The notes under the pieces: model-generated
Database searches by the model: none
Seen by the model: only the letters and a program-made list of their open reading frames with translations
What the model was told of the DNA's origin: nothing
Assembly (NCBI GenBank): GCA_029907545.1
Contig: JARYLR010000005.1
Span: 1-64,000 of the forward strand
DNA from: Candidatus Bathyarchaeota archaeon
GTDB lineage: Archaea; Thermoproteota; Bathyarchaeia; Bathyarchaeales; Bathycorpusculaceae
Direction of reading: 5' to 3'
DNA length: 64,000 nt
Shown: positions 33,570 to 42,552 of the stretch, in pieces
How positions within the stretch are numbered: position 1 is the first letter of the stretch
Layout of the letters: each line of letters starts with the position of its first letter
Made by a program: the position numbers and the translations under genes

Positions 33570-35242
33570 TTAAACATTCGGTTCAAAGTTGCAAGTATCT
33601 TGAGATAGTTATTGACTTTATCGCGTGCTTGCTTCATTGTGATGCTGCAAAATTCTACCGTGCTGTTCGGTCTTGCCTGCCCAAGAGCGTTAACATCGGC
33701 GCTTATGATTGCCGCAATTTTCGGATACCCACCTGTTGTCTGGGCATCACGCATTATTATAATAGGTGTTCCATTTCCAGGCACCTGAACTGCTCCTGGT
33801 AAAAGGGCGTCAGAGACGATTTCAGCTTTTTCCTTGTGCTCTATTGCTGGGCCCTCAAGACGGTAGCCCATTCGGTCTGCTTCCGAGGTCACTTTGTAAG
33901 AATTTGTTAGAAAGGTTTGCATTCCGTTTTCTGTGAACATGTCTGCTTGTGGCCCGAGGACTACGTGCACTTTGACATTGCTGGTGAACCGTGGGACTAG
34001 TTCTCTTGGCGTGTAGAGCTCTTTTTCCATAGGATCTGTTTCTGCCGTGGCTACTATGTCTCCGGCTTCTAGTGGCCTGCCGTTTATTCCTCCGAATCCT
34101 CCTCGTATGTAGGTGGATCTGCTTCCAAGCAGATGGGGCACAGCTATTCCGCCTCTTACTGCGAGGTATGCTCGGCACCCGCTTTCCATTTTTCCAAAGG
34201 CTATGACATCGTTTTTATGCACACTAAGTGTCTGCCACATCTGAGTGTTATGCCCATTGATCTTCGGAGACAGCTCTCCTCCGGTGACTGCTATCTGTGT
34301 CGGCGCTAAAACCCGCAGTTCCGGACCAATTAGTGTTATTTCAAGGCATGCTTCATTCGGCTGATTTCCAACAAGCAGGTTTGCCGCTGTAAGCGAAAAA
34401 GTGTCCATTGCGCCTGAGACGGGAACTCCGTATCTAAGGAAGCCATGTCTCCCAAGGTCTTGAACGGTTGTGAGGAACCCAGGCTTGAGCACCCTGAAAA
34501 CTTTCCTTCCGATAGGCTGCGCTTTTGGCGCTTGCTTTGTCTTAGTTTTGCTTAATGCTTCAAACTCTTGTTCAGTGATGATCTTGAATTTCACCGTGTC
34601 TCCCGCCTTCAGAAGGCTAGGTGGCTGTTGCTCGGGATCGAATAGGCTGATTGGGGTTCTGCCGATGATTCTCCATCCGCCTGGAGCTTCGCGTGGGTAT
34701 ATGCCTGTCTGCTTTTCTGCTATGCCCACTGAGCCTTCTGGCACTTTCAGCCTTGGTGTCGCAAGCCGTGGTGTAGCGATCTTTTCTGCGACTTCGCCGA
34801 GGTAAGGGAAGCCTGCAACGAAACCTATCATGTAAACTCTATATTCCCGCTGTGAATGCAGTTCTATGACGCGGTCTTCCGTTAAGCCGTGGTATTCTGC
34901 TACGTCGCCTATGTCGGGTCCGTACTCTCCTCCATAGGCTACTGGGATGACGATTCCTTTGCCTTTCACGTTTTTTATCTGTTCTTCGTGTTTTGTTTTG
35001 ATTTCTTCTGCTTGAAATACGAGTTTCTCGTAATTTGTCTTCAGTGGATCAAATCGGACAAGCAAGGATCGATAGGTCGGAACAATCTCTTCAACTCCTT
35101 GTATCCGCGCTTTCTCAAGCACATGGCTTAGTGCAATAACCTTTCTGTTTATTTCAGGACTTATTTTGTCGCCTAGTTCGACGACTAGTCCCACGTCGCC
35201 GAAAGGAAGATATCGAATAGGCTGACTTTGTTCTTGCTTCAT
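33557..35242 (-). CDS. pxpBC: 5-oxoprolinase subunits B and C fused (PxpBC)
   Basis: This 561-residue protein joins a KipI/PxpB domain (residues 1-230, with R-Y-L-P-F-G-D-V-G-L, GFVAGFPYLG, PGGWRIIGRTP) to a KipA/PxpC domain (about 245-561, with F-L-T-T-V-Q-D-L-G-R-H-G and V-P-V-S-G-A-M-D). The PxpABC complex hydrolyses 5-oxoproline (pyroglutamate) to glutamate using ATP, removing a metabolic damage product. In most genomes pxpB and pxpC are separate genes. PxpA lies 16 bases upstream on the same strand, so the full complex is encoded here. Confidence 0.93.
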   Translation of the reverse strand: MKQEQSQPIRYLPFGDVGLVVELGDKISPEINRKVIALSHVLEKARIQGVEEIVPTYRSLLVRFDPLKTNYEKLVFQAEEIKTKHEEQIKNVKGKGIVIPVAYGGEYGPDIGDVAEYHGLTEDRVIELHSQREYRVYMIGFVAGFPYLGEVAEKIATPRLATPRLKVPEGSVGIAEKQTGIYPREAPGGWRIIGRTPISLFDPEQQPPSLLKAGDTVKFKIITEQEFEALSKTKTKQAPKAQPIGRKVFRVLKPGFLTTVQDLGRHGFLRYGVPVSGAMDTFSLTAANLLVGNQPNEACLEITLIGPELRVLAPTQIAVTGGELSPKINGHNTQMWQTLSVHKNDVIAFGKMESGCRAYLAVRGGIAVPHLLGSRSTYIRGGFGGINGRPLEAGDIVATAETDPMEKELYTPRELVPRFTSNVKVHVVLGPQADMFTENGMQTFLTNSYKVTSEADRMGYRLEGPAIEHKEKAEIVSDALLPGAVQVPGNGTPIIIMRDAQTTGGYPKIAAIISADVNALGQARPNSTVEFCSITMKQARDKVNNYLKILATLNRMFKEKS

Positions 35243-35258
35243 GGTTCAGTCCAGAAAC

Positions 35259-36032
35259 TCAGATGAAAGTGCCTACCGCTTTAATCTCGATCTTCGCCTT
35301 CGCCAGCCCTTTTCTCAGCGTTTCCACAAGCTTCACTGCAGATGGTGTGTCACCGTGTATGCAGATTGAGTGGATTTTACCTAGCTTTATGGTTTTGTTG
35401 TCTATTGTTTCAACAACTCCTTCAGTGACTGCTTTAACTGTTCTTTCCAAAATTTTTTTGGAATCGTGGAAAATTGCGTTTGGTTTTGCTCTTGAAACCA
35501 AGCTTTGGTCAGGGTTGTAGGCTCTGTCTGCGAAGAATTCCGCAGCAACACGCATTTTTCTGTCTGCCGCGGTCTTGGCTAACACGGAGTTTGGGGGTGC
35601 AAAGATGATGAGGTTAGGATCTAGAGACTTTACGGCGTTGACTATTGCTTTCGCCGTTTGCTCGTCTTCTGCTGCCTTATTGTATAGGGCTCCGTGAGGT
35701 TTCACGTGTTGAAGAGCCAAGCCCTCTGTTTTTGCGAATCCGGCGAGAGCGCCAGTTTGGTAAACCACGCTATTCTCGATTTCCTCAGACGTTAACTTCA
35801 TTTCTCTTCTTCCAAACCCCGCGAGATCAGGATACCCTGGGTGTGCGCCAACTGCAACCCTGTGCTTTTTAGCCAGCTTGATGGTTTGTGCCATGACTGT
35901 AGGGTCGCTTGCGTGGAAGCCACATGCGATGTTTGCCGAGGTTATGTGCCGCATGAGTTGGGCGTCGTTCCCGATTGTGTAGGCTCCGAAGCTTTCGCCT
36001 AAATCACTGTTTATGTCGACTCTATACTTCAA
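35259..36032 (-). CDS. pxpA: 5-oxoprolinase subunit A (LamB/YcsF family)
   Basis: This 257-residue subunit of the ATP-dependent 5-oxoprolinase has the N-terminal signature D-I-N-S-D-L-G-E-S-F-G. Then come ITSANIACGFHASDP, VGAHPGYPDLAGFGRREM, H-V-K-P-H-G-A-L-Y-N, F-F-A-D-R-A-Y and the closing S-I-C-I-H-G-D-T. Length and order are normal. It lies between pxpBC and the dehydrogenase gene with 15-16 base gaps, so one transcript is likely. Confidence 0.95.
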   Translation of the reverse strand: MKYRVDINSDLGESFGAYTIGNDAQLMRHITSANIACGFHASDPTVMAQTIKLAKKHRVAVGAHPGYPDLAGFGRREMKLTSEEIENSVVYQTGALAGFAKTEGLALQHVKPHGALYNKAAEDEQTAKAIVNAVKSLDPNLIIFAPPNSVLAKTAADRKMRVAAEFFADRAYNPDQSLVSRAKPNAIFHDSKKILERTVKAVTEGVVETIDNKTIKLGKIHSICIHGDTPSAVKLVETLRKGLAKAKIEIKAVGTFI

Positions 36033-36047
36033 TGTGGTCGCCTTTTT

Positions 36048-37079
36048 CTAGAACTTGACGTATTTTGTCATTTCCTCGGTAGCTGCAGACGGCACCGGCA
36101 GATCTTTCATAGTCACAAGTCCTGCAGAAGCATTCAGCACTTTTGGAATGGAGTTGATTACCATGGCTATTGTGCCTATGTCGCCGTGTACGCATGGCTG
36201 GATCTTCTGGCTGATGTTCGGGAACCCTGTGATTGTTATCGCATCATATTCTTCGTCGACACCGATGTATGCTCTGAAATCTAGTGTGATAACCTCTTTA
36301 TTGCCGATGAAACCTTTCGCCATCTGCCTTAGCCCCGCAACTTTCCCAGACTCCACTTTTATCTCTCGGCTTTCCACGGTTTTTTCCGCTATGACGGGTT
36401 CAGCGTTTTCCACAGATATACTGTCAAGTTTCCATGCAAGAGCTCCAGCGATCATAGCGATTGACTGCTCAAGTCCTACATGTCCCGTTATCTTTTTATT
36501 CTTGATTTTGCGGTTGAACTCTTGGGCAGTTAAGCCTGCGCCTATCTTTTTCTGGAATGGCAACCGCCTTGTTCCAGCATTCATGTTTCTAACAGCCTCA
36601 ATTTTTTCGATCTTTTGGCATGGGGCTGTCAGCGTGATTACAAGCGTATCCATCAAGAAACCCGGGTTTATTCCAGTTCCAAGAACGGTTACGTCATGTT
36701 TCTTTGCCAGGGTGCCGAGCTGTTGGGCTAGTTTTGGCTCAGTTAAATATGGGTATGACAGTTCCTCGCATGTTGAAACGACGTTGATGCCGTGTTTTAC
36801 AATTGAGGCTATCTGAAAATACGTGTCTTTTAGATAGGATGTAGTGGTATGTATTGCGATATCTGGCTTAGTTCTTGAAACGACGACACTCAAATCTTTC
36901 GAGATTTTGATTTCTAGCTTTTTCTGCAAGCCTAAAACTTCGCCAAGGTCCTTGCCTATTTTGTCTCCTGCAACTTCAATCGCGCCGACTATTTCCACTC
37001 CTTTCTTTTCCAGCAGCACCTTTGCGATCATGCTGCCGACGGCGCCGACTCCGTAGAGAAGGACTCGCACCTTTTTCAT
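36048..37079 (-). CDS. 2,4-diaminopentanoate dehydrogenase-like NAD(P) oxidoreductase
   Basis: This 344-residue protein has an N-terminal dihydrodipicolinate-reductase-like NAD(P) domain (V-R-V-L-L-Y-G-V-G-A-V-G-S-M-I-A-K-V) and the family motif TVLGTGINPGFLMD. The substrate domain includes GHVGLEQSIAMIAGALAW. The pattern matches 2,4-diaminopentanoate dehydrogenase of ornithine fermentation and its uncharacterised relatives. Start at 37079 is supported by CGGAG eight bases before it; the frame upstream to 37163 has no site. It heads the pxp operon, so a role in amino-acid or pyroglutamate breakdown is plausible but the substrate is open. Confidence 0.78.
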   Translation of the reverse strand: MKKVRVLLYGVGAVGSMIAKVLLEKKGVEIVGAIEVAGDKIGKDLGEVLGLQKKLEIKISKDLSVVVSRTKPDIAIHTTTSYLKDTYFQIASIVKHGINVVSTCEELSYPYLTEPKLAQQLGTLAKKHDVTVLGTGINPGFLMDTLVITLTAPCQKIEKIEAVRNMNAGTRRLPFQKKIGAGLTAQEFNRKIKNKKITGHVGLEQSIAMIAGALAWKLDSISVENAEPVIAEKTVESREIKVESGKVAGLRQMAKGFIGNKEVITLDFRAYIGVDEEYDAITITGFPNISQKIQPCVHGDIGTIAMVINSIPKVLNASAGLVTMKDLPVPSAATEEMTKYVKF

Positions 37080-37232
37080 ATCGAGTTCTCCGTTTAGCGG
37101 AAATGCTTTATTATATGGCCTTTGTATAAAAATTCGTTGCTTCAAAGAAGGGCTTTGCCGCATGGAAAAAATCTTTACATTTGTAAACTCTTATATTTGA
37201 GGCAAACGCCAATATTTAGGAGGATCCCTCAC
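37080..37232. promoter_or_regulatory. Divergent promoter region between the pxp operon and the hdr-kor operon
   Basis: In this 153-bp spacer, CTTATATTTG near 37190 (plus) is placed to start the hdr-kor transcript. A TTTTTATAC box near 37125 (minus) suits the pxp operon. AGGAGG at 37219-37224, eight bases before TTG 37233, is a near-perfect ribosome-binding site and decides that start. Confidence 0.5.
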
Positions 37233-38678
37233 TTGGTAACCACCAAAAACATAGAATCCAAGGAAATCCTCGAAGAACTACTTGACACTGAAAAGCTCAA
37301 ATACTGTTTCGAATGCGGCATCTGCACATCATGTTGCCCCATGGCCGAACTGCTTGGAAGAGACTATAATCCAAGACAACTTCTTGAGAAGGTGGTTCTC
37401 GACCCTAAAGGAACCATGGCTTCTAACGAAATCTGGTTCTGTGCATGGTGCTATTGCTGCCATAGACATTGCCCACAAGCTCTAAAACTGCCCGAAATCT
37501 TTCTGCGGCTGCGAACAAGAGCCGTTGATGATCAGCAGCACACTGAGCCACTAAACAATGCCCTCAGAAAAATAGTGCAAAACATTCCTTTGCCTCTTGT
37601 TGCCACAGCAGTTTGTTTACATCCTGAACGTGCAAATCTTGAAAAGAAGAAGATCCTAGAGAAAATTGAAGAATCGTATCTAGAGCATTTGAGACAGAAA
37701 AAGATGGAGAGAGCCCAAAAAGTTTCAGAAGGAAAAGTAGCCGTCATAGGATCGGGACCTGCCAGCTTAACCGTGGCTTACGAGCTGAGTATGAAGGGAT
37801 ATGGTGTTACAGTTTTTGAAGCTTTACCCTATGCAGGTGGCATGTTAAGGAAGTGTATTCCTGAAAGTCGTTTGCCTAGAGAGATTCTTGAAAAAGAAAT
37901 AGGCTTTATCAGGGATTTAGGCGTCGAGATCAAGACGGCCGTTGCAGTTGGAAAGGATGTGAGTTTTAGTGATTTATGGCGTGATGGATACAAGGCGGTT
38001 TTTGTCGGCGCGGGGGCTCACAAAAGTCAACATCTGAAAATTGAGGGCGCCGACCTCGGCGGCGTGGTTCATGCGCTTGACTTTCTCTGGAGTGTAAATT
38101 CAGGTGGAAATGCTGATGTTGGAAAGAAGGTTGTGGTGATCGGTGGCGGAAATGTTGCTGTTGACGCTGCAAAAACCGCGCTGTGCAAAGGCGCATGCGA
38201 AGCAGTCATACTTTACCGTAGATCCAGAGAAGAAATGCCGGCCATCCCCTGGGAGATCAAAGAAGTCGAGGAAGCAGGCGTAAAAATAGAGTTGTTGGCT
38301 GCCCCGAAAAGAATTCTTGGAGAAAACGGCAGGGTCAAAGCCATCGAGTGTATCCGAATGCAGCTTGACGAGCTAGACGAAAGCGGACGAAGAAAACCTG
38401 TCCCGATAGAGGGCTCAGAGTTTACAGTTGAAACAGACATGGTGATTTTTGCGACTGGTGAAACCCCAGACCTTGGGTTTCTGCCCAGTCAAGTTGAGTT
38501 GAACGAAGATGGAACGGTTTGGGTTAATCCGTTGACTATGGAAACTAGCTTGCAAGGAGTTTTCGCAGGCGGAGACGCTGTTACGGGGCCTGCTACGGTT
38601 ATTGAGGCCATTAGAGCAGGCAAATGTGCGGCGCGTTCGATTGGAAAATATCTTCGTTCTTTAGGGAGGGAGACCTAG
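37233..38678 (+). CDS. HdrC-like iron-sulfur domain fused to GltD/NfnB-like NAD(P)H flavoprotein
   Basis: This protein has 481 residues from the TTG start. The N-terminal 100 residues carry two HdrC-type cluster motifs, C-F-E-C-G-I-C-T-S-C-C-P and C-A-W-C-Y-C-C-H-R-H-C-P. The rest is a glutamate-synthase small-subunit-like flavoprotein: FAD site V-A-V-I-G-S-G-P-A-S-L, NAD(P) site K-V-V-V-I-G-G-G-N-V-A-V-D-A-A, and closing F-A-G-G-D-A-V-T-G. The natural reading is a conduit between NAD(P)H and an Hdr-type complex. HdrA-MvhD follows two bases later, then KorDABC. No HdrB is present. The family parts are firm; the coupling is inferred. Confidence 0.88.
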   Translation: MVTTKNIESKEILEELLDTEKLKYCFECGICTSCCPMAELLGRDYNPRQLLEKVVLDPKGTMASNEIWFCAWCYCCHRHCPQALKLPEIFLRLRTRAVDDQQHTEPLNNALRKIVQNIPLPLVATAVCLHPERANLEKKKILEKIEESYLEHLRQKKMERAQKVSEGKVAVIGSGPASLTVAYELSMKGYGVTVFEALPYAGGMLRKCIPESRLPREILEKEIGFIRDLGVEIKTAVAVGKDVSFSDLWRDGYKAVFVGAGAHKSQHLKIEGADLGGVVHALDFLWSVNSGGNADVGKKVVVIGGGNVAVDAAKTALCKGACEAVILYRRSREEMPAIPWEIKEVEEAGVKIELLAAPKRILGENGRVKAIECIRMQLDELDESGRRKPVPIEGSEFTVETDMVIFATGETPDLGFLPSQVELNEDGTVWVNPLTMETSLQGVFAGGDAVTGPATVIEAIRAGKCAARSIGKYLRSLGRET

Positions 38679-38680
38679 AG

Positions 38681-41119
38681 ATGGCGGAAAAGAAAGAACA
38701 TGAGTCGAAGGGAGAAGCTGTTCAGCCTCGGATTGGGGTTTACGTCTGCCAATGCGGTTTAAATATCGCTGGTTCAGTGGACTGTGAAGAGGTTGCCAAG
38801 TTTGCGTCCACTCTCCCCGATGTTGTTTTAGCGCAGTATAATCGCTATACCTGTTCTGATCAGGGACAGGCTGGAATAAAGAACGATATTAAGGAGCATA
38901 AGCTAAACCGCGTAGTTGTCGCCTCCTGCTCTCCTCGTCTTCATGAACCTACTTTTAGAAAAGCATGCGAAGAAGCTGGACTGAATAAGTATCTTTTTGA
39001 AATGGCAAATATCCGTGAGCAGTGCAGTTGGGTGCACCTCTATGATAGGGCGTCGGCAACGGAGAAAGCAAAAGACCTTGTGAAGATGGCTGTGGCCAAA
39101 GCTCGCTTGCTTAAACCAGCCGTTGAGATTGAGGTTCCAATAACAAGGAAAGCGCTAGTCATCGGCGGAGGAGTTGCAGGCATCCAAGCCGCTTTAGATC
39201 TTGCTGATACAGGCTACAAGGTTTTTCTAGTTGAGAAGGAGCCAAGCATCGGGGGAATGATGGCACGCATAGACAAAACGTTTCCCACGATGGATTGCTC
39301 AATATGTATTCTTGCACCCAAAATGTCCGATGTCGGCCACCATCCGAATATTGAGTTGCTCGCTAACAGCGAAGTAACCGAAGTTAGAGGCTACATAGGC
39401 AACTTCCATGTCAAAGTAAACAAGAAACCTAGATACGTAACCAAAGACTGCTCAGCATGCGGCGAATGCGCCAAAGTCTGCTCAATTGTAGTGCCAAACG
39501 AGTTTGACGTGGGCTTAGCCATCAGACACGCCATCTACACGCCTTTCGCGCAAGCCGTCCCAGCAACATACCTCATTGACATGAACTCTTGCCTTAACAA
39601 AAATGGCGTGATTGTTTGCGATAAATGCATGAAAGCATGCGAGAGGAAAGCCATCCAGTACGAAATGCAGCCTGAAACCGTGGAGCTTGAGGTAGGAACA
39701 ATAATAGTCGCTACAGGAGCAGATGTATTTGACCCGTCTACGCTTCCTAACTACGGCTACGGCAAATACCCAAATGTAATAACGTCACTCGAATTCGAAA
39801 GACTTATCAATGCAGGGGGACCCTCTGGCGGGCGCCTGTTACGGCCCAGCGATGGAGAGATCCCTAAGCGAGTGGCGTTTATACAGTGTGTAGGCTCGCG
39901 TTCTGACAGAAATGGTAGGCTCTACTGCAGTAACGTCTGTTGCATGAATACGATAAAAGACAGTTTGCTCATCAAAGAGCACTGGCCTGAAACCGAAATC
40001 TATGTTTTTTACATTGACATACGAGCTTACGGCAAAGGCTTCGAAGATCTTTACAAGCGGGCACGCAAAGAAGGAGTAGTCTTTATTCGCGGTTTGCCAT
40101 CTGAAATTAAAGAAAACAGGAAGACTCGTGATCTCTGGTTGGCTGGCGAGAATACGCTCTGTCAAGAGCTTTACAGAATGAACTTTGACCTTGTCGTGCT
40201 CTCGGTTGGGCTGGAATCAAGAAAAGACAGCGAAGTCATCCAGCGTCTATTAACACTTTCACGAAACCAAGACGGCTTCTTCCTTGAGGCGCATCCCAAA
40301 CTGAGACCAGTTGACGCAGCTACGGGAGGCGTGTTTTTTGCCGGATGTGCTGAAGCTCCTAAGGACATCAAAGACAGCGTGACCCAAGCAAGTGCAGCGG
40401 CAGCACGCGCAGGCATTTTGATGGCGAAGGGAAAAATAACTGTGGAAGCTATCACGCCCATAGTGTTTCCAGACAAATGCAAGGCTTGCGGTCTCTGCAC
40501 TAAGGTCTGCCCATACAACGCCATCACCTTGAACAAGGATTTAAAGCGCATCGAAATTGCGGAGGCTGCATGCGGCGGCTGCGGAACCTGCGCTGCAGAA
40601 TGCCCCTTTGGCGCCTTGACGCAAGGGCACTTCACCGATGACCAGATCGTTTCCGAGATAGACGCGGTAACAGAGCATGATGCTGATAAGAAGGTTGTGG
40701 CTTTCTGCTGCAACTGGTGCTCCTATGCAGGCGCCGACTTTGCAGGAGTAAGCAGAATGCAGTATCCCCCTAACGTACGTATTATAAGGACTATGTGCTC
40801 TGGGCGAGTGGCACCGAAGTTTGTTGAAAGGGCATTTGCCAGAGGTGTAGCCGCCGTGCTGGTGGCTGGCTGCCATCTTGGAGACTGCCATTATATCAAC
40901 GCTAATTACCAGACACAAAAACGGGTTGAACGCCTATGGAAGAAAATGGAGCAAAGCGGATTGTGCAAGGAGCGGCTGCAGCTTTTTTGGGCTTCAGCTG
41001 CTGAAGGCGAAAGGTTTGCTTCCAAAATCCGCGAGATGAAGACGCTGGTGGAAAGCGTGAAGCCGGAGGAGATAGAGAAAGCGAAGAAAGTTTTTGAGAA
41101 AGCGTTAGGTGGTGCATAA
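38681..41119 (+). CDS. hdrA: HdrA-MvhD fusion, electron-bifurcating flavoprotein
   Basis: This protein of 812 residues has an N-terminal HdrA domain starting I-G-V-Y-V-C-Q-C-G-L-N-I-A-G and the FAD site ALVIGGGVAGIQAALDLAD. Cluster cysteines are in C-S-A-C-G-E-C-A-K-V-C and C-D-K-C-M-K-A-C, and a two-cluster ferredoxin in C-K-A-C-G-L-C-T-K-V-C-P and C-G-G-C-G-T-C-A-A-E-C-P. An MvhD domain closes it (C-C-N-W-C-S-Y-A-G, C-H-L-G-D-C-H-Y). HdrA holds the bifurcating FAD; MvhD relays electrons to it. GGGAGGG sets the ATG at 38681, two bases after the preceding stop. Confidence 0.93.
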   Translation: MAEKKEHESKGEAVQPRIGVYVCQCGLNIAGSVDCEEVAKFASTLPDVVLAQYNRYTCSDQGQAGIKNDIKEHKLNRVVVASCSPRLHEPTFRKACEEAGLNKYLFEMANIREQCSWVHLYDRASATEKAKDLVKMAVAKARLLKPAVEIEVPITRKALVIGGGVAGIQAALDLADTGYKVFLVEKEPSIGGMMARIDKTFPTMDCSICILAPKMSDVGHHPNIELLANSEVTEVRGYIGNFHVKVNKKPRYVTKDCSACGECAKVCSIVVPNEFDVGLAIRHAIYTPFAQAVPATYLIDMNSCLNKNGVIVCDKCMKACERKAIQYEMQPETVELEVGTIIVATGADVFDPSTLPNYGYGKYPNVITSLEFERLINAGGPSGGRLLRPSDGEIPKRVAFIQCVGSRSDRNGRLYCSNVCCMNTIKDSLLIKEHWPETEIYVFYIDIRAYGKGFEDLYKRARKEGVVFIRGLPSEIKENRKTRDLWLAGENTLCQELYRMNFDLVVLSVGLESRKDSEVIQRLLTLSRNQDGFFLEAHPKLRPVDAATGGVFFAGCAEAPKDIKDSVTQASAAAARAGILMAKGKITVEAITPIVFPDKCKACGLCTKVCPYNAITLNKDLKRIEIAEAACGGCGTCAAECPFGALTQGHFTDDQIVSEIDAVTEHDADKKVVAFCCNWCSYAGADFAGVSRMQYPPNVRIIRTMCSGRVAPKFVERAFARGVAAVLVAGCHLGDCHYINANYQTQKRVERLWKKMEQSGLCKERLQLFWASAAEGERFASKIREMKTLVESVKPEEIEKAKKVFEKALGGA

Positions 41120-41122
41120 GAT

Positions 41123-41404
41123 ATGCCTGAAAGAATAAAGCATGCGCCTCTAGACATCAAAAAAGTGAAGCCGCCTAAAGCGGAAATTCACCTAATAAAG
41201 AACCAGTGCAAGGGATGCGGCTACTGCATCGAGTTCTGCCCGAAAAAAGTGCTTGAAGAATCTGAAGAGATAAATGCCAGAGGAGTGCACCCGCCGAAAA
41301 TCGTCGACGAAGATAAATGCATCCTCTGCAGTTTTTGCAGCGTTGTCTGTCCTGACTTTGCAATATTCGTCCTAGAAAAGAAGCAGGAGGAGACGAAAAA
41401 ATGA
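41123..41404 (+). CDS. korD: 2-oxoacid:ferredoxin oxidoreductase delta subunit (2x4Fe-4S ferredoxin)
   Basis: This 93-residue ferredoxin-like subunit has two cluster motifs, C-K-G-C-G-Y-C-I-E-F-C-P and C-I-L-C-S-F-C-S-V-V-C-P. The spacer carries the G-V-H-P-P typical of KorD. It takes electrons from the KorB TPP/cluster site to soluble ferredoxin. It starts three bases after hdrA-mvhD and overlaps korA by four bases (ATGA), so translation is coupled. Confidence 0.93.
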   Translation: MPERIKHAPLDIKKVKPPKAEIHLIKNQCKGCGYCIEFCPKKVLEESEEINARGVHPPKIVDEDKCILCSFCSVVCPDFAIFVLEKKQEETKK

Positions 41405-42552
41405 GCATAAAACGAAGCTTGCTGACTGGAGCACACTTTCTAAACGGCGACGTTGCTTGTGCAGAGGGCGCAATCGCCGCTGGCTGCAGGTTCTTTGCTG
41501 GCTACCCGATTACTCCCGCGACAGAAATCGCCGAGCACCTGTCGGAGAGAATGCCTGAGTTCGGCGGAATATACATTCAAATGGAAGATGAGATTGCGTC
41601 AATGGCCGCCGTCATAGGCGCTTCATACGCGGGCTTAAAATCCATGACTGCGACCTCTGGACCAGGTTTCAGCCTTATGCAGGAAAACATTGGTCTCGCA
41701 GTTATGACTGAGACACCGTGTGTAGTTGTGGACATTATGCGTGGTGGACCAAGTACTGGTCAGCCTACATTGCCGGGGCAGCAGGATGTTATGCAGGCAA
41801 AGTGGGGTTCTCATGGCGATTACGAGATTATTGCATTGGCGCCTTGTTCAGTTCAAGAAATGTTCAGTTTGACGGTTGAGGCTTTCAACTTGTCGGAGAC
41901 TTACAGGGTTCCGGTTCTGCTTTTAGGTGACGAGATTGTGGCACACATGTATGAGAAGGTGGTGATTCCACCTCCAGACAAGCTAAGAATTGTTAACCGC
42001 AAGAAACCGCATGTTCCTTCAAAGGATTATCAGCCTTTTATGCCTGAAGAAGATTTTGTTCCACCGATGGCGAGCTTCGGCGAAGGCTACCGATTCCATG
42101 CAACTGGATTGACGCATGACGAACATGGCTATCCGAAGACACAAAGCTCTGAGGTTCAAGCAAGGCTTGTGCGCAGGCTATGTGATAAGATACGGAGAAA
42201 CGTTGACAAAATAGTGAGGGTTGAAGAGATAATGACTGAAGACGCAGATGTTGTTGTCGTCTCCTATGGAATCGTTGCAAGATCAGCGTTGAGCGCTGTA
42301 CGGAAGGCTAGAGCTGCAGGCATAAAGGCTGGTTTTCTGCGTCCGATTACTTTGTGGCCTTTTCCAGAGAAGCAAGTAGCAAAAGCGGCAGCTCGAGCTA
42401 AGGTAATAGTGGTTCCAGAGATGAACTGTGGTCAGCTTGTGCGTGAAGTTGAGAGAGTAGCGAAGAGCACTCCCGTGTCTTTTCTTTCTAAGCTGGGTGA
42501 AGATCCGCATACGCCTACGGAAATTTTTGAAGCTATTAAGAGGGGTATCTAA
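41401..42552 (+). CDS. korA: 2-oxoglutarate:ferredoxin oxidoreductase alpha subunit
   Basis: This 383-residue pyrimidine-domain subunit has an N-terminal A-C-A-E-G-A-I-A-A-G-C-R-F-F-A-G-Y-P-I-T-P and the catalytic-site Glu in Q-M-E-D-E-I-A-S-M-A. Then come TATSGPGFSLMQEN and GPSTGQPTLPGQQDV. With KorB it oxidises a 2-oxoacid and CoA to acyl-CoA, CO2 and reduced ferredoxin. The sequence is of the 2-oxoglutarate (Kor) branch, though branched-chain (Vor) use cannot be excluded. It overlaps korB by one base. Confidence 0.92.
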   Translation: MSIKRSLLTGAHFLNGDVACAEGAIAAGCRFFAGYPITPATEIAEHLSERMPEFGGIYIQMEDEIASMAAVIGASYAGLKSMTATSGPGFSLMQENIGLAVMTETPCVVVDIMRGGPSTGQPTLPGQQDVMQAKWGSHGDYEIIALAPCSVQEMFSLTVEAFNLSETYRVPVLLLGDEIVAHMYEKVVIPPPDKLRIVNRKKPHVPSKDYQPFMPEEDFVPPMASFGEGYRFHATGLTHDEHGYPKTQSSEVQARLVRRLCDKIRRNVDKIVRVEEIMTEDADVVVVSYGIVARSALSAVRKARAAGIKAGFLRPITLWPFPEKQVAKAAARAKVIVVPEMNCGQLVREVERVAKSTPVSFLSKLGEDPHTPTEIFEAIKRGI

